From assembly GCF_000718775.1 (NCBI RefSeq), contig NZ_JOCB01000014.1, positions 1 through 64,000 on the forward strand: DNA of 64,000 bases, given 5' to 3'. This document shows positions 45,657-54,813 of this stretch, in pieces. Every line of letters starts with the position of its first letter. Positions within the stretch are counted from its first letter, which is position 1. The notes beneath the pieces are model-generated. The model was given only the letters and a program-made list of their open reading frames with translations, had not been told where the DNA came from and did not search any database. Position numbers and translations under genes: made by a program. Source of the stretch: Streptomyces sp. NRRL S-31. Lineage in GTDB: Bacteria; Actinomycetota; Actinomycetes; Streptomycetales; Streptomycetaceae.

Positions 45657-46718
45657 TGTGCCGCGGGCGGCGCCGTCGGACGGCCCGGCCGGGCCCGCGC
45701 CGCGGTCGCGCAGCTCCGCGCCGACACCGAAGGCCGCCGCGGTCAGCGGGACCGCGAGGAGCATGCCGAGGATGCCCGCGACGGAGGCGCCCGCGGTGAT
45801 CGCCACCATCACCACCGCCGGGTGCATCTGCACGGTCCGGCTCTGGATCACCGGTTGCAGCACATGCCCCTCCAGCACCTGCACCGCGAGCACCACCCCG
45901 AGCACCCACAGCGCGATCACGAAACCCCGGTCGGCGAGGGCCACCAGCACGGCCACCGCGCCGGAGAGGAACGCGCCCAGGTAGGGGATGTAGGCACCCA
46001 CGAAGACGAGCGCGCCCAGCCCGAGCGCGCCGGGCACCCGCAGGATCAGCAGGCCGACGGTGATGCACAGGGCGTCGATCAGCGCGATGAAGGTCGTCCC
46101 GCGCATGAACCCCTCCACCGCGGCGAAGGCCCGCCGGGCGACGGCCTCCAGGGTGTCGGCGGTGCCCCCGGGCGCGAGGGCGCGCAGGGCCGCCACCGCC
46201 CGGTGGGAGTCACGCAGGAAGAAGAAGACGAGCAGCAGCGCGAGCACGGCCATGGCGATGCTCTCGGCGACCACGCTGACACCGCTGATGACGTTGGAGG
46301 CGGCCGTCCCGCCGAACTCCCCCAGCAGCCGGCGCGCGTTGCCGGCGAGGTCGTCCAGCCCGGTGCCGACGGACCCGAAGTGCCGCGAGACCCCCTTGGC
46401 GGCGTTCCGCAGCGAGTCGAGGATCTGCGCGCCGCTGTCGACCAGCGCGGCGACGACGATGTACACGGCACCGCCGACGACGGCCACCACGGCGACACAG
46501 GTGAGCCCGGCCGCCACCGACGGCCGCACCCCGGCCCGCACCAGCTTCCGGTACAGCGGGCCGAGCAGCGCGGTGCCGAGCAGGGCCAGCAGCACCGGCG
46601 TGACGGCCGTACGCAGTTCCCCGCACAGCCGTACCCCGATCCAGCCCACCCCGGCGACCAGCAGCAGCACGGCGCACCAGGCGGCGAGCCGGCGGACGGG
46701 ATCGGGCAGCAGACGCAC
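45642..46718 (-). CDS. AI-2E family transporter
   Basis: The 358-residue membrane protein has about eight transmembrane helices, with two at the N-terminus, a soluble helical region (about 100-150) and the conserved C-terminal block VLEGHVLQPVIQSRTVQMHP near residues 283-302. The AI-2E family includes TqsA and sodium/proton antiporters, so the substrate here is not defined; names based on autoinducer-2 export should be treated with caution. It is convergent with the phosphatase and divergent from the acetyltransferase. A tandem duplication lies at its 3' end. Confidence 0.88.
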   Translation of the reverse strand: MRLLPDPVRRLAAWCAVLLLVAGVGWIGVRLCGELRTAVTPVLLALLGTALLGPLYRKLVRAGVRPSVAAGLTCVAVVAVVGGAVYIVVAALVDSGAQILDSLRNAAKGVSRHFGSVGTGLDDLAGNARRLLGEFGGTAASNVISGVSVVAESIAMAVLALLLVFFFLRDSHRAVAALRALAPGGTADTLEAVARRAFAAVEGFMRGTTFIALIDALCITVGLLILRVPGALGLGALVFVGAYIPYLGAFLSGAVAVLVALADRGFVIALWVLGVVLAVQVLEGHVLQPVIQSRTVQMHPAVVMVAITAGASVAGILGMLLAVPLTAAAFGVGAELRDRGAGPAGPSDGAARGTPGGT

Positions 46719-46825
46719 GGCCCAAGCCGATCACGCCCGCCGCCGGCTGTCCCCTGGTGCGCGGCCGGACGGGGGGATCCGGCCGCGCGCCGCGGGACAG
46801 CCGGCGGCGGGCGTACGGTCGGCGC

Positions 46826-47407
46826 ATGGAGCGAACCGCACGGGAAACGACGGCCGCCGACGGGCCGCGGACGATCGTCCTCCGCCCGGCACGGCCCGGG
46901 GACGCCGAGGCCATCGCCGCGCTCGACGGATCGTTCACGACCGACACGGTCTTCGAGGTGACCGCGACGGACCACGGTTTCGGCCTCCGCGAGGTCCCGG
47001 TACGGCCGCCCCTGCGCAAGGTCTTCCCCGACGAGGACGCCGGACCCGACACGGACGCCGGTGACCCGGACCGCCGTACGGTGGTCGCCCTCGACGGGAA
47101 CGAGCTGTGCGGGTTCGTGACGGCGTCCTTCGCCCCGTGGAACGAACGCGTGACCGTCCACGACATCGAGGTCGCCCCGGCCCGGCGGGGCAGGGGGGTG
47201 GGCCGGGCGCTGATGGGGCACGTCGTCGCCTTCGCGCGCGAGCGCGGGGCGGCGCACGTCTGGCTGGAGGTGAGCAACGTCAACGCACCCGCCATCCACG
47301 CCTACCACCGCATGGGCTTCGCCTTCTGCGGCCTGGACACCTCGCTCTACGCCGGTACCGGGTCGGCCGGCGAACAGGCCCTCTTCATGGCCCGGCCGGT
47401 GCGCTGA
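46826..47407 (+). CDS. GNAT N-acetyltransferase, streptothricin-acetyltransferase (Sat)-like
   Basis: The 193-residue protein has a GNAT domain with the acetyl-CoA loop ARRGRGVGRALM and the later VSNVNAPAIHAYHRMGFAFC. The N-terminal part (DGSFTTDTVFEVTATDHGFG) and the RPPLRKVFPDEDAG segment, with the C-terminal LDTSLYAGTGSAGEQALFMA, resemble streptothricin acetyltransferases, which acetylate streptothricin and give resistance. It is close to that group but may have another substrate. The start at 46826 has GGTCGG upstream only. It is convergent with the pirin gene. Confidence 0.78.
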   Translation: MERTARETTAADGPRTIVLRPARPGDAEAIAALDGSFTTDTVFEVTATDHGFGLREVPVRPPLRKVFPDEDAGPDTDAGDPDRRTVVALDGNELCGFVTASFAPWNERVTVHDIEVAPARRGRGVGRALMGHVVAFARERGAAHVWLEVSNVNAPAIHAYHRMGFAFCGLDTSLYAGTGSAGEQALFMARPVR

Positions 47408-47426
47408 CCGGCCGGGCCCCGAAGGG

Positions 47427-48398
47427 TCAGATGCCGCCTTCCGTCATCCCGTGCACCGCCGGGATCGTGCCGAGCCGGCCCTTCTGGAAGTCCTCGAAGG
47501 CCTGCTGGAGCTCCTCGCGGGTGTTCATCACGAACGGGCCGTAGTGGGCCATCGGCTCACGGATCGGCTGCCCGCCGAGGAGCACGACCTCCAGGTCCGG
47601 GGTGTTCGAGTCTTGCTTCTCGTCCGCGCGGACGGTCAGCGAGGACCCGGCGCCGAACACCGCCGTCTGGCCCTTGTGGACCGGGCGGCGCTGGGTGCCG
47701 ACGCTGCCGCGGCCCGCGAGGACGTACGCCAGGCCGTTGAAGTCCTCCCGCCACGGCAGGGTGACCTCCGCGCCCGGGGCGAGGGTCGCGTGGATCATGG
47801 TGATCGGCGTGTGCGTGATACCGGGGCCCTGGTGGCCGTCCAGCTCGCCGGCGATGACGCGCAGCAGCGCGCCGCCGTCGGGGGAGGTGAGCAGCTGGAC
47901 GTTGCCGCCGCGGATGTCCTGGTAGCGCGGTGCCATCATCTTGTCCTTGGCGGGGAGGTTCACCCACAGCTGGAGGCCGTGGAAGAGACCGCCGGACATG
48001 ACGAGGGACTCCGGCGGGGCCTCGATGTGCAGCAGGCCCGAACCGGCCGTCATCCACTGGGTGTCGCCGTTGGTGATGGTGCCGCCGCCACCCTGGGAGT
48101 CCTGGTGGTCGAAGATCCCGTCGATGATGTAGGTGACGGTCTCGAAGCCGCGGTGCGGGTGCCAGGGGGTGCCCTTGGGCTCGCCCGGCGCGTACTCCAC
48201 CTCACCCATCTGGTCCATCATGATGAACGGGTCGAGGTGGCGGTAGTTGATCCCCGCGAACGCCCGGCGCACCGGGAAGCCCTCGCCCTCGAAACCGCTG
48301 GGAGCGGTCGTGACGGTGAGCACGGGGCGGGCCACGGCGTCGGCGGGAGCGGTCACACGGGGCAGCGTCAACGGGTTCTCGACGGTCACTGCGGGCAT
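47427..48398 (-). CDS. Pirin-family protein
   Basis: The 323-residue protein is a two-cupin pirin. The N-terminal cupin carries the conserved metal ligands in GTPWHPHRGFETVTYIIDG, with a glutamate in LLHIEAPPES. The second cupin has a GEVTLPW-like segment and GLAYVLAGRGSVG. Pirins bind iron and have been linked to quercetin oxidation or redox signalling; in actinobacteria the role is uncertain. AAGGAGG lies 7 bases before the ATG. A palindrome-like element lies 29-45 bases upstream. Confidence 0.92.
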   Translation of the reverse strand: MPAVTVENPLTLPRVTAPADAVARPVLTVTTAPSGFEGEGFPVRRAFAGINYRHLDPFIMMDQMGEVEYAPGEPKGTPWHPHRGFETVTYIIDGIFDHQDSQGGGGTITNGDTQWMTAGSGLLHIEAPPESLVMSGGLFHGLQLWVNLPAKDKMMAPRYQDIRGGNVQLLTSPDGGALLRVIAGELDGHQGPGITHTPITMIHATLAPGAEVTLPWREDFNGLAYVLAGRGSVGTQRRPVHKGQTAVFGAGSSLTVRADEKQDSNTPDLEVVLLGGQPIREPMAHYGPFVMNTREELQQAFEDFQKGRLGTIPAVHGMTEGGI

Positions 48399-48426
48399 GG
48401 TGGGTACCTCCTTGGTACGCCCACTT

Positions 48427-48443
48427 TAGTTGAGCGTTGAACT
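48427..48443. promoter_or_regulatory. Palindrome-like operator candidate upstream of the pirin gene
   Basis: TAGTTGAGCGTTGAACT is an imperfect inverted repeat (AGTT...AACT with partly matching arms). It is AT-richer than its surroundings and lies 29-45 bases before the pirin start. This form suits a MarR- or HxlR-type regulator. Confidence 0.45.
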
Positions 48444-48509
48444 TTCTGCCACCCCTAACGGAGCGGGCCCGGAGGAAATTCCCCCGGGCCCGTACGGTGC
48501 GCGCACGAC

Positions 48510-48986
48510 TCAGCCGCCGCCGTACATCCGGCGCATCGCGAAGTCGACCATCTGCTCGACCGCCTTCGCGTCGAACACCATCCGGTGCTCGCCCTCCATG
48601 TCCAGGACGAAGCCGTAGCCGGTCGGCAGCAGGTCGATCACCTCCGCACCGGTGATGACGAAGTACTTGGACTCCTTGCCCGCGTACCGGCGCAGCTCCT
48701 TGAGCGAGGTGAACATCGGGATCACCGGCTGCTGGGTGTTGTGCAGGGCGAGGAAGCCGGGCGTGTCGCCGCGCGGGCAGTACACCTTCGAGGTGGCGAA
48801 GATCTGCTGGAAGTCCTCGGCGGCCATCTGGCCGGTGGTGAAGGCGCGCACCGCGTCCGCGAGGGACGGCGGGGACGGCTCCGGATAGAGCGGCGCCTGC
48901 TGGCCGTACCCGGCACCGCCCGGCATCTGCTGCTGCGACGAGGCGTACTGCTGCTGGGCGCCCACGTTCTGGTCGTAGCCGTACAT
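48510..48986 (-). CDS. SseB-family protein
   Basis: The 158-residue protein has a Gln/Tyr/Gly-rich N-terminus (about 1-35; GAQQQYASSQQQMPGG) followed by an SseB N-terminal domain (about 40-155) with the landmarks IFATSKVYCPRGDTPGFLAL, IPMFTSLKELRRYAGK and TGYGFVLDMEGEH. SseB-like proteins in actinobacteria are of unknown role; the name comes from a distantly related type III secretion component. It is probably its own transcription unit and is divergent from the acyl-CoA dehydrogenase. Confidence 0.85.
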   Translation of the reverse strand: MYGYDQNVGAQQQYASSQQQMPGGAGYGQQAPLYPEPSPPSLADAVRAFTTGQMAAEDFQQIFATSKVYCPRGDTPGFLALHNTQQPVIPMFTSLKELRRYAGKESKYFVITGAEVIDLLPTGYGFVLDMEGEHRMVFDAKAVEQMVDFAMRRMYGGG

Positions 48987-49134
48987 GGGCGCAAGCGTAC
49001 CGAGCGCGGGGGGCCCGGGCGGGGGGCCGGAGACATTCGCGCGGTGTCCGCCCGGTGTTCCGGAAGGCGGGCCGGCCGGTGGGCGCGGCGGAGTAGACCC
49101 TTCTCACACTTGGACCGACGGGGGTTGCTTCTTA

Positions 49135-49148
49135 TTACCGACGGGTAG
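49135..49148. promoter_or_regulatory. Inverted-repeat operator/promoter candidate upstream of the acyl-CoA dehydrogenase
   Basis: TTACCGACGGGTAG at 49135-49148 is a nearly perfect inverted repeat (TTACC/GGTAG). It overlaps a TAGCAT -10-like hexamer at 49146-49151. TetR-type fatty-acid regulators of actinobacteria bind similar palindromes, so it is a candidate repressor site. Confidence 0.45.
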
Positions 49149-49228
49149 CATCATCGTAGCCACTTGTTGGTACGTGAAGCAGTTGCGAGGAGCCAGTGCC
49201 TCGCCGATCCCTCAACGGAGCCGTCGCC

Positions 49229-51055
49229 ATGGGGCACTACAAGTCGAATCTGCGCGACATCGAGTTCAACCTCTTCGAAGTACTCGGGCGCGACAAGGTG
49301 TACGGCACCGGCCCGTTCGAGGAGATGGACGTCGACACCGCCAAGAGCGTCCTGGAGGAGCTGACCCGCCTCTCCGAGAACGAGCTGGCCGAGTCCTTCG
49401 CCGACGCCGACCGCAACCCGCCCGTCTTCGACCCCGCGACCAACACCGCGCCGGTCCCGGCGTCCTTCAAGAAGAGCTACCAGGCCTTCATGGACTCCGA
49501 GTACTGGCGGCTCGGCCTGCCCGAGGAGATCGGCGGCACCACCTCGCCCCGCTCCCTGATCTGGGCCTACGCCGAGCTGATCCTGGGCGCCAACCCGGCC
49601 GTGTGGATGTACTCCTCCGGCCCCGCGTTCGCCGGCATCCTCTTCGAGGAGGGCAACGAGGTCCAGAAGCACATCGCCAAGATCGCCACCGAGAAGCAGT
49701 GGGGCTCCACCATGGTCCTCACCGAGCCCGACGCGGGCTCGGACGTGGGCGCCGGCCGCACGAAGGCGGTCCGGCAGGAGGACGGCTCCTGGCACATCGA
49801 GGGCGTGAAGCGCTTCATCACCTCCGGTGAGCACGACATGTCCGAGAACATCCTCCACTACGTGCTCGCGCGCCCCGAGGGCGCCGGCCCCGGCACCAAG
49901 GGCCTGTCCCTCTTCCTCGTCCCGAAGTACCTCTTCGACTTCGAGACCGGCGAGCTGGGCGAGCGCAACGGCGCCTACGCCACCAACGTCGAGCACAAGA
50001 TGGGCCTGAAGGCCTCCAACACGTGCGAGATGACCTTCGGCGACAAGCACCCCGCCAAGGGCTGGCTGATCGGCGACAAGCACGACGGCATCCGCCAGAT
50101 GTTCCGCATCATCGAGTTCGCCCGCATGATGGTCGGCACGAAGGCGATCTCCACGCTCTCCACCGGCTACCTGAACGCGCTGGAGTACGCCAAGGAGCGC
50201 GTCCAGGGCCCGGACCTGGCCAACTTCATGGACAAGTCCGCGCCCAAGGTCACCATCACCCACCACCCCGACGTGCGCCGCTCGCTGATCACGCAGAAGG
50301 CGTACGCGGAGGGCATGCGCGCCCTGGTGCTCTACACCGCCTCGGTGCAGGACGCCATCCAGATCAAGGAGACGAACGGCGAGGACGCCTCCGCCGAGCA
50401 CGCCCTGAACGACCTGCTGCTGCCGATCGTCAAGGGCTACGGCTCCGAGAAGGGCTACGAGCAGCTCGCCCAGTCGCTCCAGACCTTCGGCGGCTCCGGC
50501 TTCCTCCAGGAGTACCCGATCGAGCAGTACATCCGGGACTCCAAGATCGACACCCTGTACGAGGGCACCACCGCGATCCAGGGCCAGGACTTCTTCTTCC
50601 GGAAGATCGTCCGCAACCAGGGCGCCGCGCTGAACTCCCTCGCCGAGGACATCAAGAAGTTCCTCGCCCTCGGCACCGGCGGCGAGGAGCTGGCCGCCGC
50701 CCGCGAGCACCTGGCCAAGGCCGCCGTGGAGCTGGAGGCGATCGTCGGCGTGATGCTCACCGACCTCGCCGCCACCGAGCAGGACACCAAGAACATCTAC
50801 AAGGTCGGTCTCAACACCACCCGCCTGCTCCTGGCCTCCGGTGACGTGGTCGTCGGCTACCTGCTCCTCAAGGGCGCCGCCGTCGCCGCCGAGAAGCTCG
50901 CCACGGCCTCGGCCAAGGACAAGGCCTTCTACACCGGCAAGATAGCCGCGGCGAAGTTCTTCGCGGCGAACGTCCTGCCGGGCGTCACCCTCGCCCGCAA
51001 GGTCGCGGGCAACGTCGAGCTCGACCTGATGGAGCTGGACGAGGCCGCGTTCTAG
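49229..51055 (+). CDS. Large acyl-CoA dehydrogenase, FadE5-like
   Basis: The 608-residue flavoprotein should catalyse the first step of fatty acyl-CoA beta-oxidation. It has the acyl-CoA dehydrogenase flavin motif ([17 protein letters not shown]) and the FAD-binding helix region [20 protein letters not shown]. The catalytic region is near [19 protein letters not shown]. An N-terminal extension and a C-terminal helical domain make it about 200 residues longer than standard enzymes, matching the mycobacterial FadE5 group. The start at 49229 ([10 protein letters not shown]) is chosen because FadE5-type proteins begin that way; a GTG at 49196 with GAGGAG upstream is also possible. A strong terminator follows. 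Confidence 0.92.
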   Translation: MGHYKSNLRDIEFNLFEVLGRDKVYGTGPFEEMDVDTAKSVLEELTRLSENELAESFADADRNPPVFDPATNTAPVPASFKKSYQAFMDSEYWRLGLPEEIGGTTSPRSLIWAYAELILGANPAVWMYSSGPAFAGILFEEGNEVQKHIAKIATEKQWGSTMVLTEPDAGSDVGAGRTKAVRQEDGSWHIEGVKRFITSGEHDMSENILHYVLARPEGAGPGTKGLSLFLVPKYLFDFETGELGERNGAYATNVEHKMGLKASNTCEMTFGDKHPAKGWLIGDKHDGIRQMFRIIEFARMMVGTKAISTLSTGYLNALEYAKERVQGPDLANFMDKSAPKVTITHHPDVRRSLITQKAYAEGMRALVLYTASVQDAIQIKETNGEDASAEHALNDLLLPIVKGYGSEKGYEQLAQSLQTFGGSGFLQEYPIEQYIRDSKIDTLYEGTTAIQGQDFFFRKIVRNQGAALNSLAEDIKKFLALGTGGEELAAAREHLAKAAVELEAIVGVMLTDLAATEQDTKNIYKVGLNTTRLLLASGDVVVGYLLLKGAAVAAEKLATASAKDKAFYTGKIAAAKFFAANVLPGVTLARKVAGNVELDLMELDEAAF

Positions 51056-51108
51056 AACGCCCCCGCCCTGGACGCTCCGGACATCCCGGACGTCTCCGTC
51101 GATTCCTC

Positions 51109-51146
51109 GCACGGGCCCGCTCTCTTTCCGGAGAGCGGGCCCGTGC
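51109..51146 (+). terminator. Perfect 16-base hairpin terminator after the acyl-CoA dehydrogenase
   Basis: GCACGGGCCCGCTCTC (51109-51124) pairs perfectly with 51131-51146 with a 6-base loop. It lies 54 bases after the stop and 20 bases before the aminopeptidase start. Confidence 0.85.
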
Positions 51147-51165
51147 ACGTCGTTAAGGTGAATCC

Positions 51166-52464
51166 ATGAGCGCACCAGCCCGCTTCGACCGCGGCCACAC
51201 CGACGACCTGATGTCCTTCCTGGCGGCCGGAGCGTCGCCGTACCACGCCGTGGCGAACACCGCCGAGCGGCTGGAGAAGGCGGGCTTCCGGCAGGTGGCC
51301 GAGACGGACGCCTGGGACGGGACGTACGGCGGCCGGTACGTGCTGCGCGGCGGCGCCATCGTGGCCTGGTACGTCCCCGAGGGCGCCGAGCCGCACACGC
51401 CGTTCCACATCATCGGCGCGCACACCGACTCTCCGAACCTGCGGGTCAAGCCGCGCCCGGACAGCGGGGCGCACGGCTGGCGCCAGGTCGCCGTGGAGAT
51501 CTACGGCGGCCCGCTGCTCAACTCCTGGCTCGACCGGGACCTGGGCCTGGCCGGCCGGCTGACCCTGCGCGACGGCTCCTCGGTCCTGGTAAACGTGGAC
51601 CGGCCGCTGCTGCGGGTGCCCCAGCTCGCCATCCACCTGGACCGGTCGGTCGGCACCGAGGGGCTCAAGCTCGACAAGCAGCGGCACCTCCAGCCGGTGT
51701 GGGGCCTCGGCGACGATGTGACGGAGGGCGACCTCATCGCCTTCCTGGAGCAGGAGGCCGCCCTGCCGGCCGGCTCGGTCACCGGCTGGGACCTGATGAC
51801 GCACCCGGTGGAGCCGCCGGCCTACCTGGGCCGGGACCGCGAACTGGTCGTCGGACCGCGCATGGACAACCTGCTGTCCGTGCACGCCGGCGTCGCAGCC
51901 CTCGCCGCCGTCGCGACCTCCGGCGCCCCCCTCACCCACATCCCGGTGCTGGCCGCCTTCGACCACGAGGAGAACGGCTCCCAGTCGGACACCGGAGCCG
52001 ACGGCCCCCTGCTCGGCACCGTGCTGGAACGCTCGGTCCTCGCACGGGGCGGGACGCTCGAGGACCGGGCCCGCGCCCTCGCCGGCACGGTCTGCCTCTC
52101 CTCCGACACCGGCCACGCCGTGCACCCCAACTACGCCGAGCGGCACGACCCGACGCACCACCCGCGGGTCAACGGCGGCCCGATCCTCAAGGTCAACGTC
52201 AACAACCGCTACGCCACGGACGGCGCGGGCCGCGCGGTGTTCGCCGCCGCCTGCGAGAAGGCCGGCGTCCCCTTCCAGACCTTCGTGTCGAACAACTCCA
52301 TGCCGTGCGGCACCACCATCGGCCCGATCACCGCGGCCCGGCACGGCATCCGCACGGTCGACATCGGCGTGGCGATCCTCTCCATGCACAGCGTCCGCGA
52401 ACTCTGCGGCGCCGACGACCCGTTCCTCCTCGCCAATGCCCTGGCGGCCTTCCTGGAGGGCTAG
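51166..52464 (+). CDS. M18 family aminopeptidase
   Basis: The 432-residue metallo-aminopeptidase (aspartyl aminopeptidase-type family) removes N-terminal residues from peptides. The dinuclear zinc site is complete: HTDSP (first His), MDNLLS (bridging Asp), DHEENGS (Glu pair), SSDTGHAVHPNY and a late ILSMHSVREL histidine. Length fits the family. The ATG has TTAAGGTG about 7 bases upstream. A 66-base gap leads to the DUF6458 gene in the same direction. Confidence 0.93.
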   Translation: MSAPARFDRGHTDDLMSFLAAGASPYHAVANTAERLEKAGFRQVAETDAWDGTYGGRYVLRGGAIVAWYVPEGAEPHTPFHIIGAHTDSPNLRVKPRPDSGAHGWRQVAVEIYGGPLLNSWLDRDLGLAGRLTLRDGSSVLVNVDRPLLRVPQLAIHLDRSVGTEGLKLDKQRHLQPVWGLGDDVTEGDLIAFLEQEAALPAGSVTGWDLMTHPVEPPAYLGRDRELVVGPRMDNLLSVHAGVAALAAVATSGAPLTHIPVLAAFDHEENGSQSDTGADGPLLGTVLERSVLARGGTLEDRARALAGTVCLSSDTGHAVHPNYAERHDPTHHPRVNGGPILKVNVNNRYATDGAGRAVFAAACEKAGVPFQTFVSNNSMPCGTTIGPITAARHGIRTVDIGVAILSMHSVRELCGADDPFLLANALAAFLEG

Positions 52465-52530
52465 TCGGGCCACCGCCGGGTACCCGAACGGCACCGGAAA
52501 CTCCGGAACCGGAAGGGGAGGCGAGTTCTC

Positions 52531-52785
52531 ATGGGGCTCGGCGGATGCATCATCCTCATCGCCGTGGGGGCCATCCTCACGTTCGCGACCGACTGGCACA
52601 TGCACGGCGTCAACCTCACCGTCGTCGGCCTGATCCTGATGGCCGTCGGCCTGATCGGCGTCGCGACGTTCAGCGGGATCGCCCGCCGCCGCCGCGTGGT
52701 GGTCCCCCCGACGACCCAGGTCGTCGAGGAGGAACCGCGCCACCACCACCGCGTCGACGGCTACTCGGACGGCTACGGCGTCTGA
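52531..52785 (+). CDS. DUF6458-family small membrane protein
   Basis: The 84-residue protein has two transmembrane helices (GCIILIAVGAILTFATDWH; LTVVGLILMAVGLIGVATF) and a short cytoplasmic tail rich in His, Arg and Gly (RHHHRVDGYSDGYGV). This is a conserved actinobacterial small membrane protein. GGAAGGGGAGG precedes the ATG. Its end overlaps the end of the convergent thioredoxin-NHL gene by 13 bases. Confidence 0.78.
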   Translation: MGLGGCIILIAVGAILTFATDWHMHGVNLTVVGLILMAVGLIGVATFSGIARRRRVVVPPTTQVVEEEPRHHHRVDGYSDGYGV

Positions 52786-54644
52786 GCCACCGCCTCCTGC
52801 TCGTCCATGCCCGCGAGGACGAGCGGCAGGCGGTCCGTCCCGCCCTCCGCCAGGCGGAGCGGGACACCCCAGTCCTGCCGGTGCACATGGCAGGCCGGGT
52901 GGCCTTCCCCGGTCTCCGGCCGGGAGGTGCCCCCAGCCCGGCCGTCGTCACAGCTCGCCGCCATCGCCGAGACGTGCAGGACACCCTCGGTGACGTCCGG
53001 GTTCAGTTCCAGCTCGCGCGACAGCTCCGTGTCCGCGCCCTCCCCCTTGAGCAGCAGTTCCGGCGGGGTGGAGGAGACCAGCAGACGGGTCGAGGGACCG
53101 TACCGCGTGTCCGGTATCCGACCCGCGGGCGCCCGGAAGACCACGTCCAGGCGGAGACGGCCGGGGGCGACCTCCGTCGCGGCGCGTCCGGTGCGGTGGG
53201 CGACCGGCTCCACCCGCAGCGCCTCCTCGGGCAGCCGCAGCCGGGTCAGCCGGTGCCGGGCCGACTCCACGACCACGAGGTCCCCGCCGACCAGGACGGC
53301 GTCACTGGGCTCGCGCAGATCGGTGGCGAGCGTGGTGACCTCGCCGGTGGCCGGATCGTAGCGGCGCAAGGCGTGGTTGTAGGTGTCGGCGACGGCGACC
53401 GAGCCGTCCGGCAGCGCGGTGACGCCCAGCGGGTGCTGGAGGAGCGCCTGGCCCGCGGCGCCGTCCCGGTGCCCGAAGTCGAACAGCCCGGTCCCGACGG
53501 CGGTGTGCACGTAGCCGTCCGGGTCCACCCAGCGCAGGGCGCTCGTCTCGGAGTCGGCGAGCCACAACCGGTCGGCGGTGGCCGCCAGCCCTGACGGCTG
53601 GGCGAACCACGCCTCGGCGGCGGGCCCGTCCACCAGACCCTCGTCGGCGGTGCCGGCCGCCACGGCCACGGTCCGCGCCACCGGGTCGTACGTCCACAGC
53701 TGGTGGACGCCGGCCATGGCGATCCACACCTTGCCGCCGAAGACCGCCACGTCCCACGGCGAGGAAAGGTCCACCGCCCGGGCCGGACCGGAGGTCGCCG
53801 CACCCCGCCACCACTGTCTGCCGGTGCCGGCCAGGGTCGTCACCTCGCCGGTGGCCGGGTCCAGGCGGCGCAGCGCGTGGTTCACCGTGTCGGCGACCAC
53901 CACCGAGCCGTCGTCGAGGAGCGCCAGACCCTGCGGCTCGTTGAAGGACGCCTCCCGCCGGCCGCCGTCGGCGAACCCCCGCGCACCCGAGCCGATCCGC
54001 CGCACGACCGTCTCCCCGTCCCCCTCCAGCTCCACCAGCTGGTGCCGGGTGGTGTCGCTGACCAGGAGGTTCCCCGACGGCAGCGGCAGCACCTTGCCGG
54101 GGAAGCGCAAGCTGGTCGGCTCGGGCTCCGGCGGCACGTACGGGCCGTCGCCGCGGCGCAGGGTCCCCTTCGTCTCGTGCTCCGCCTCCAGCTCCGTCAC
54201 CAGCCGCTCGAGGGTGTGCGCGTGCCCCTCGCCCGAGTGCTGCGCGACCACATACCCCTCGGGGTCGATCACCACGACCGTCGGCCAGGCCCGCACCGCG
54301 TACTGCTTCCAGGTGGCCAGCTCCGGGTCGTCCAGCACCGGGTGCGCGACGCCGTAGCGCTCGACGGCGTCCACGACCGCCCGGTGCTCGGCCTCGTGCG
54401 CGAACTTCGGCGAGTGCACCCCGATCACCACGAGCGTGTCCCGGTGTCTCTCCTCCAGCTCACGCAGCTCGTCCAGGACGTGCAGGCAGTTGATACAGCA
54501 GAAGGTCCAGAAATCCAGCAGCACGATGCGTCCGCGCAGGTCGGCGAGGGTGTACTGCTCATCTCCCGTGTTCAGCCAGCCGCCCTTGCCGGTCAGCTCG
54601 GGGGCGCGTACGCGAACACGTCGTCGGGGTGCGGAGTCGGTCAT
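52773..54644 (-). CDS. Thioredoxin-like domain fused to NHL beta-propeller (NHLRC2-like)
   Basis: The 623-residue protein has an N-terminal thioredoxin-fold domain at about 15-165 (DFWTFCCINCLHVLDEL, with the CxxC pair) and NHL-repeat blades at about 180-465 (LLVSDTTRHQLVELEGD; VVADTVNHALRRLDPATGEV). A C-terminal domain follows with the family motif SAMAASCDDG and a later ACHVHRQDWGVPLR. Relatives include animal NHLRC2; the bacterial role is unknown but redox-linked. Between CDDG and ACHVH the gene carries an in-frame insert of about 12-15 residues (RAGGTSRPETGEGHP) that relatives lack as far as I recall. DnaA-box-like sequences lie just upstream. Confidence 0.85.
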   Translation of the reverse strand: MTDSAPRRRVRVRAPELTGKGGWLNTGDEQYTLADLRGRIVLLDFWTFCCINCLHVLDELRELEERHRDTLVVIGVHSPKFAHEAEHRAVVDAVERYGVAHPVLDDPELATWKQYAVRAWPTVVVIDPEGYVVAQHSGEGHAHTLERLVTELEAEHETKGTLRRGDGPYVPPEPEPTSLRFPGKVLPLPSGNLLVSDTTRHQLVELEGDGETVVRRIGSGARGFADGGRREASFNEPQGLALLDDGSVVVADTVNHALRRLDPATGEVTTLAGTGRQWWRGAATSGPARAVDLSSPWDVAVFGGKVWIAMAGVHQLWTYDPVARTVAVAAGTADEGLVDGPAAEAWFAQPSGLAATADRLWLADSETSALRWVDPDGYVHTAVGTGLFDFGHRDGAAGQALLQHPLGVTALPDGSVAVADTYNHALRRYDPATGEVTTLATDLREPSDAVLVGGDLVVVESARHRLTRLRLPEEALRVEPVAHRTGRAATEVAPGRLRLDVVFRAPAGRIPDTRYGPSTRLLVSSTPPELLLKGEGADTELSRELELNPDVTEGVLHVSAMAASCDDGRAGGTSRPETGEGHPACHVHRQDWGVPLRLAEGGTDRLPLVLAGMDEQEAVAQTP

Positions 54645-54684
54645 GGCTCAAGGGTGCCACCGGGTGCCGGCGGCCGGAGGGGCC

Positions 54685-54711
54685 TGTGGACAACCCCGGA
54701 CCTGTGGACAA
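54685..54711. promoter_or_regulatory. Two Streptomyces-type DnaA boxes upstream of the thioredoxin-NHL gene
   Basis: TGTGGACAA occurs at 54685-54693 and 54703-54711; on the minus strand each reads TTGTCCACA, the known Streptomyces DnaA-box consensus. A third, mismatched site (CGTGGACAG) is at 54752-54760. They are 41-67 bases before the start at 54644, so DnaA could influence the gene. Chance occurrence or simple duplication of an 18-base unit is the alternative. Confidence 0.55.
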
Positions 54712-54813
54712 CCCGGGCCGTCGGCGACCCGGGCCGTGCACGCCTCCGGGCCGTGGACAGCCCGGGCCGGGGCTCCGCGGCGGCCGGCACCGGTGGCCCC
54801 TGTGGTGGAGGCG

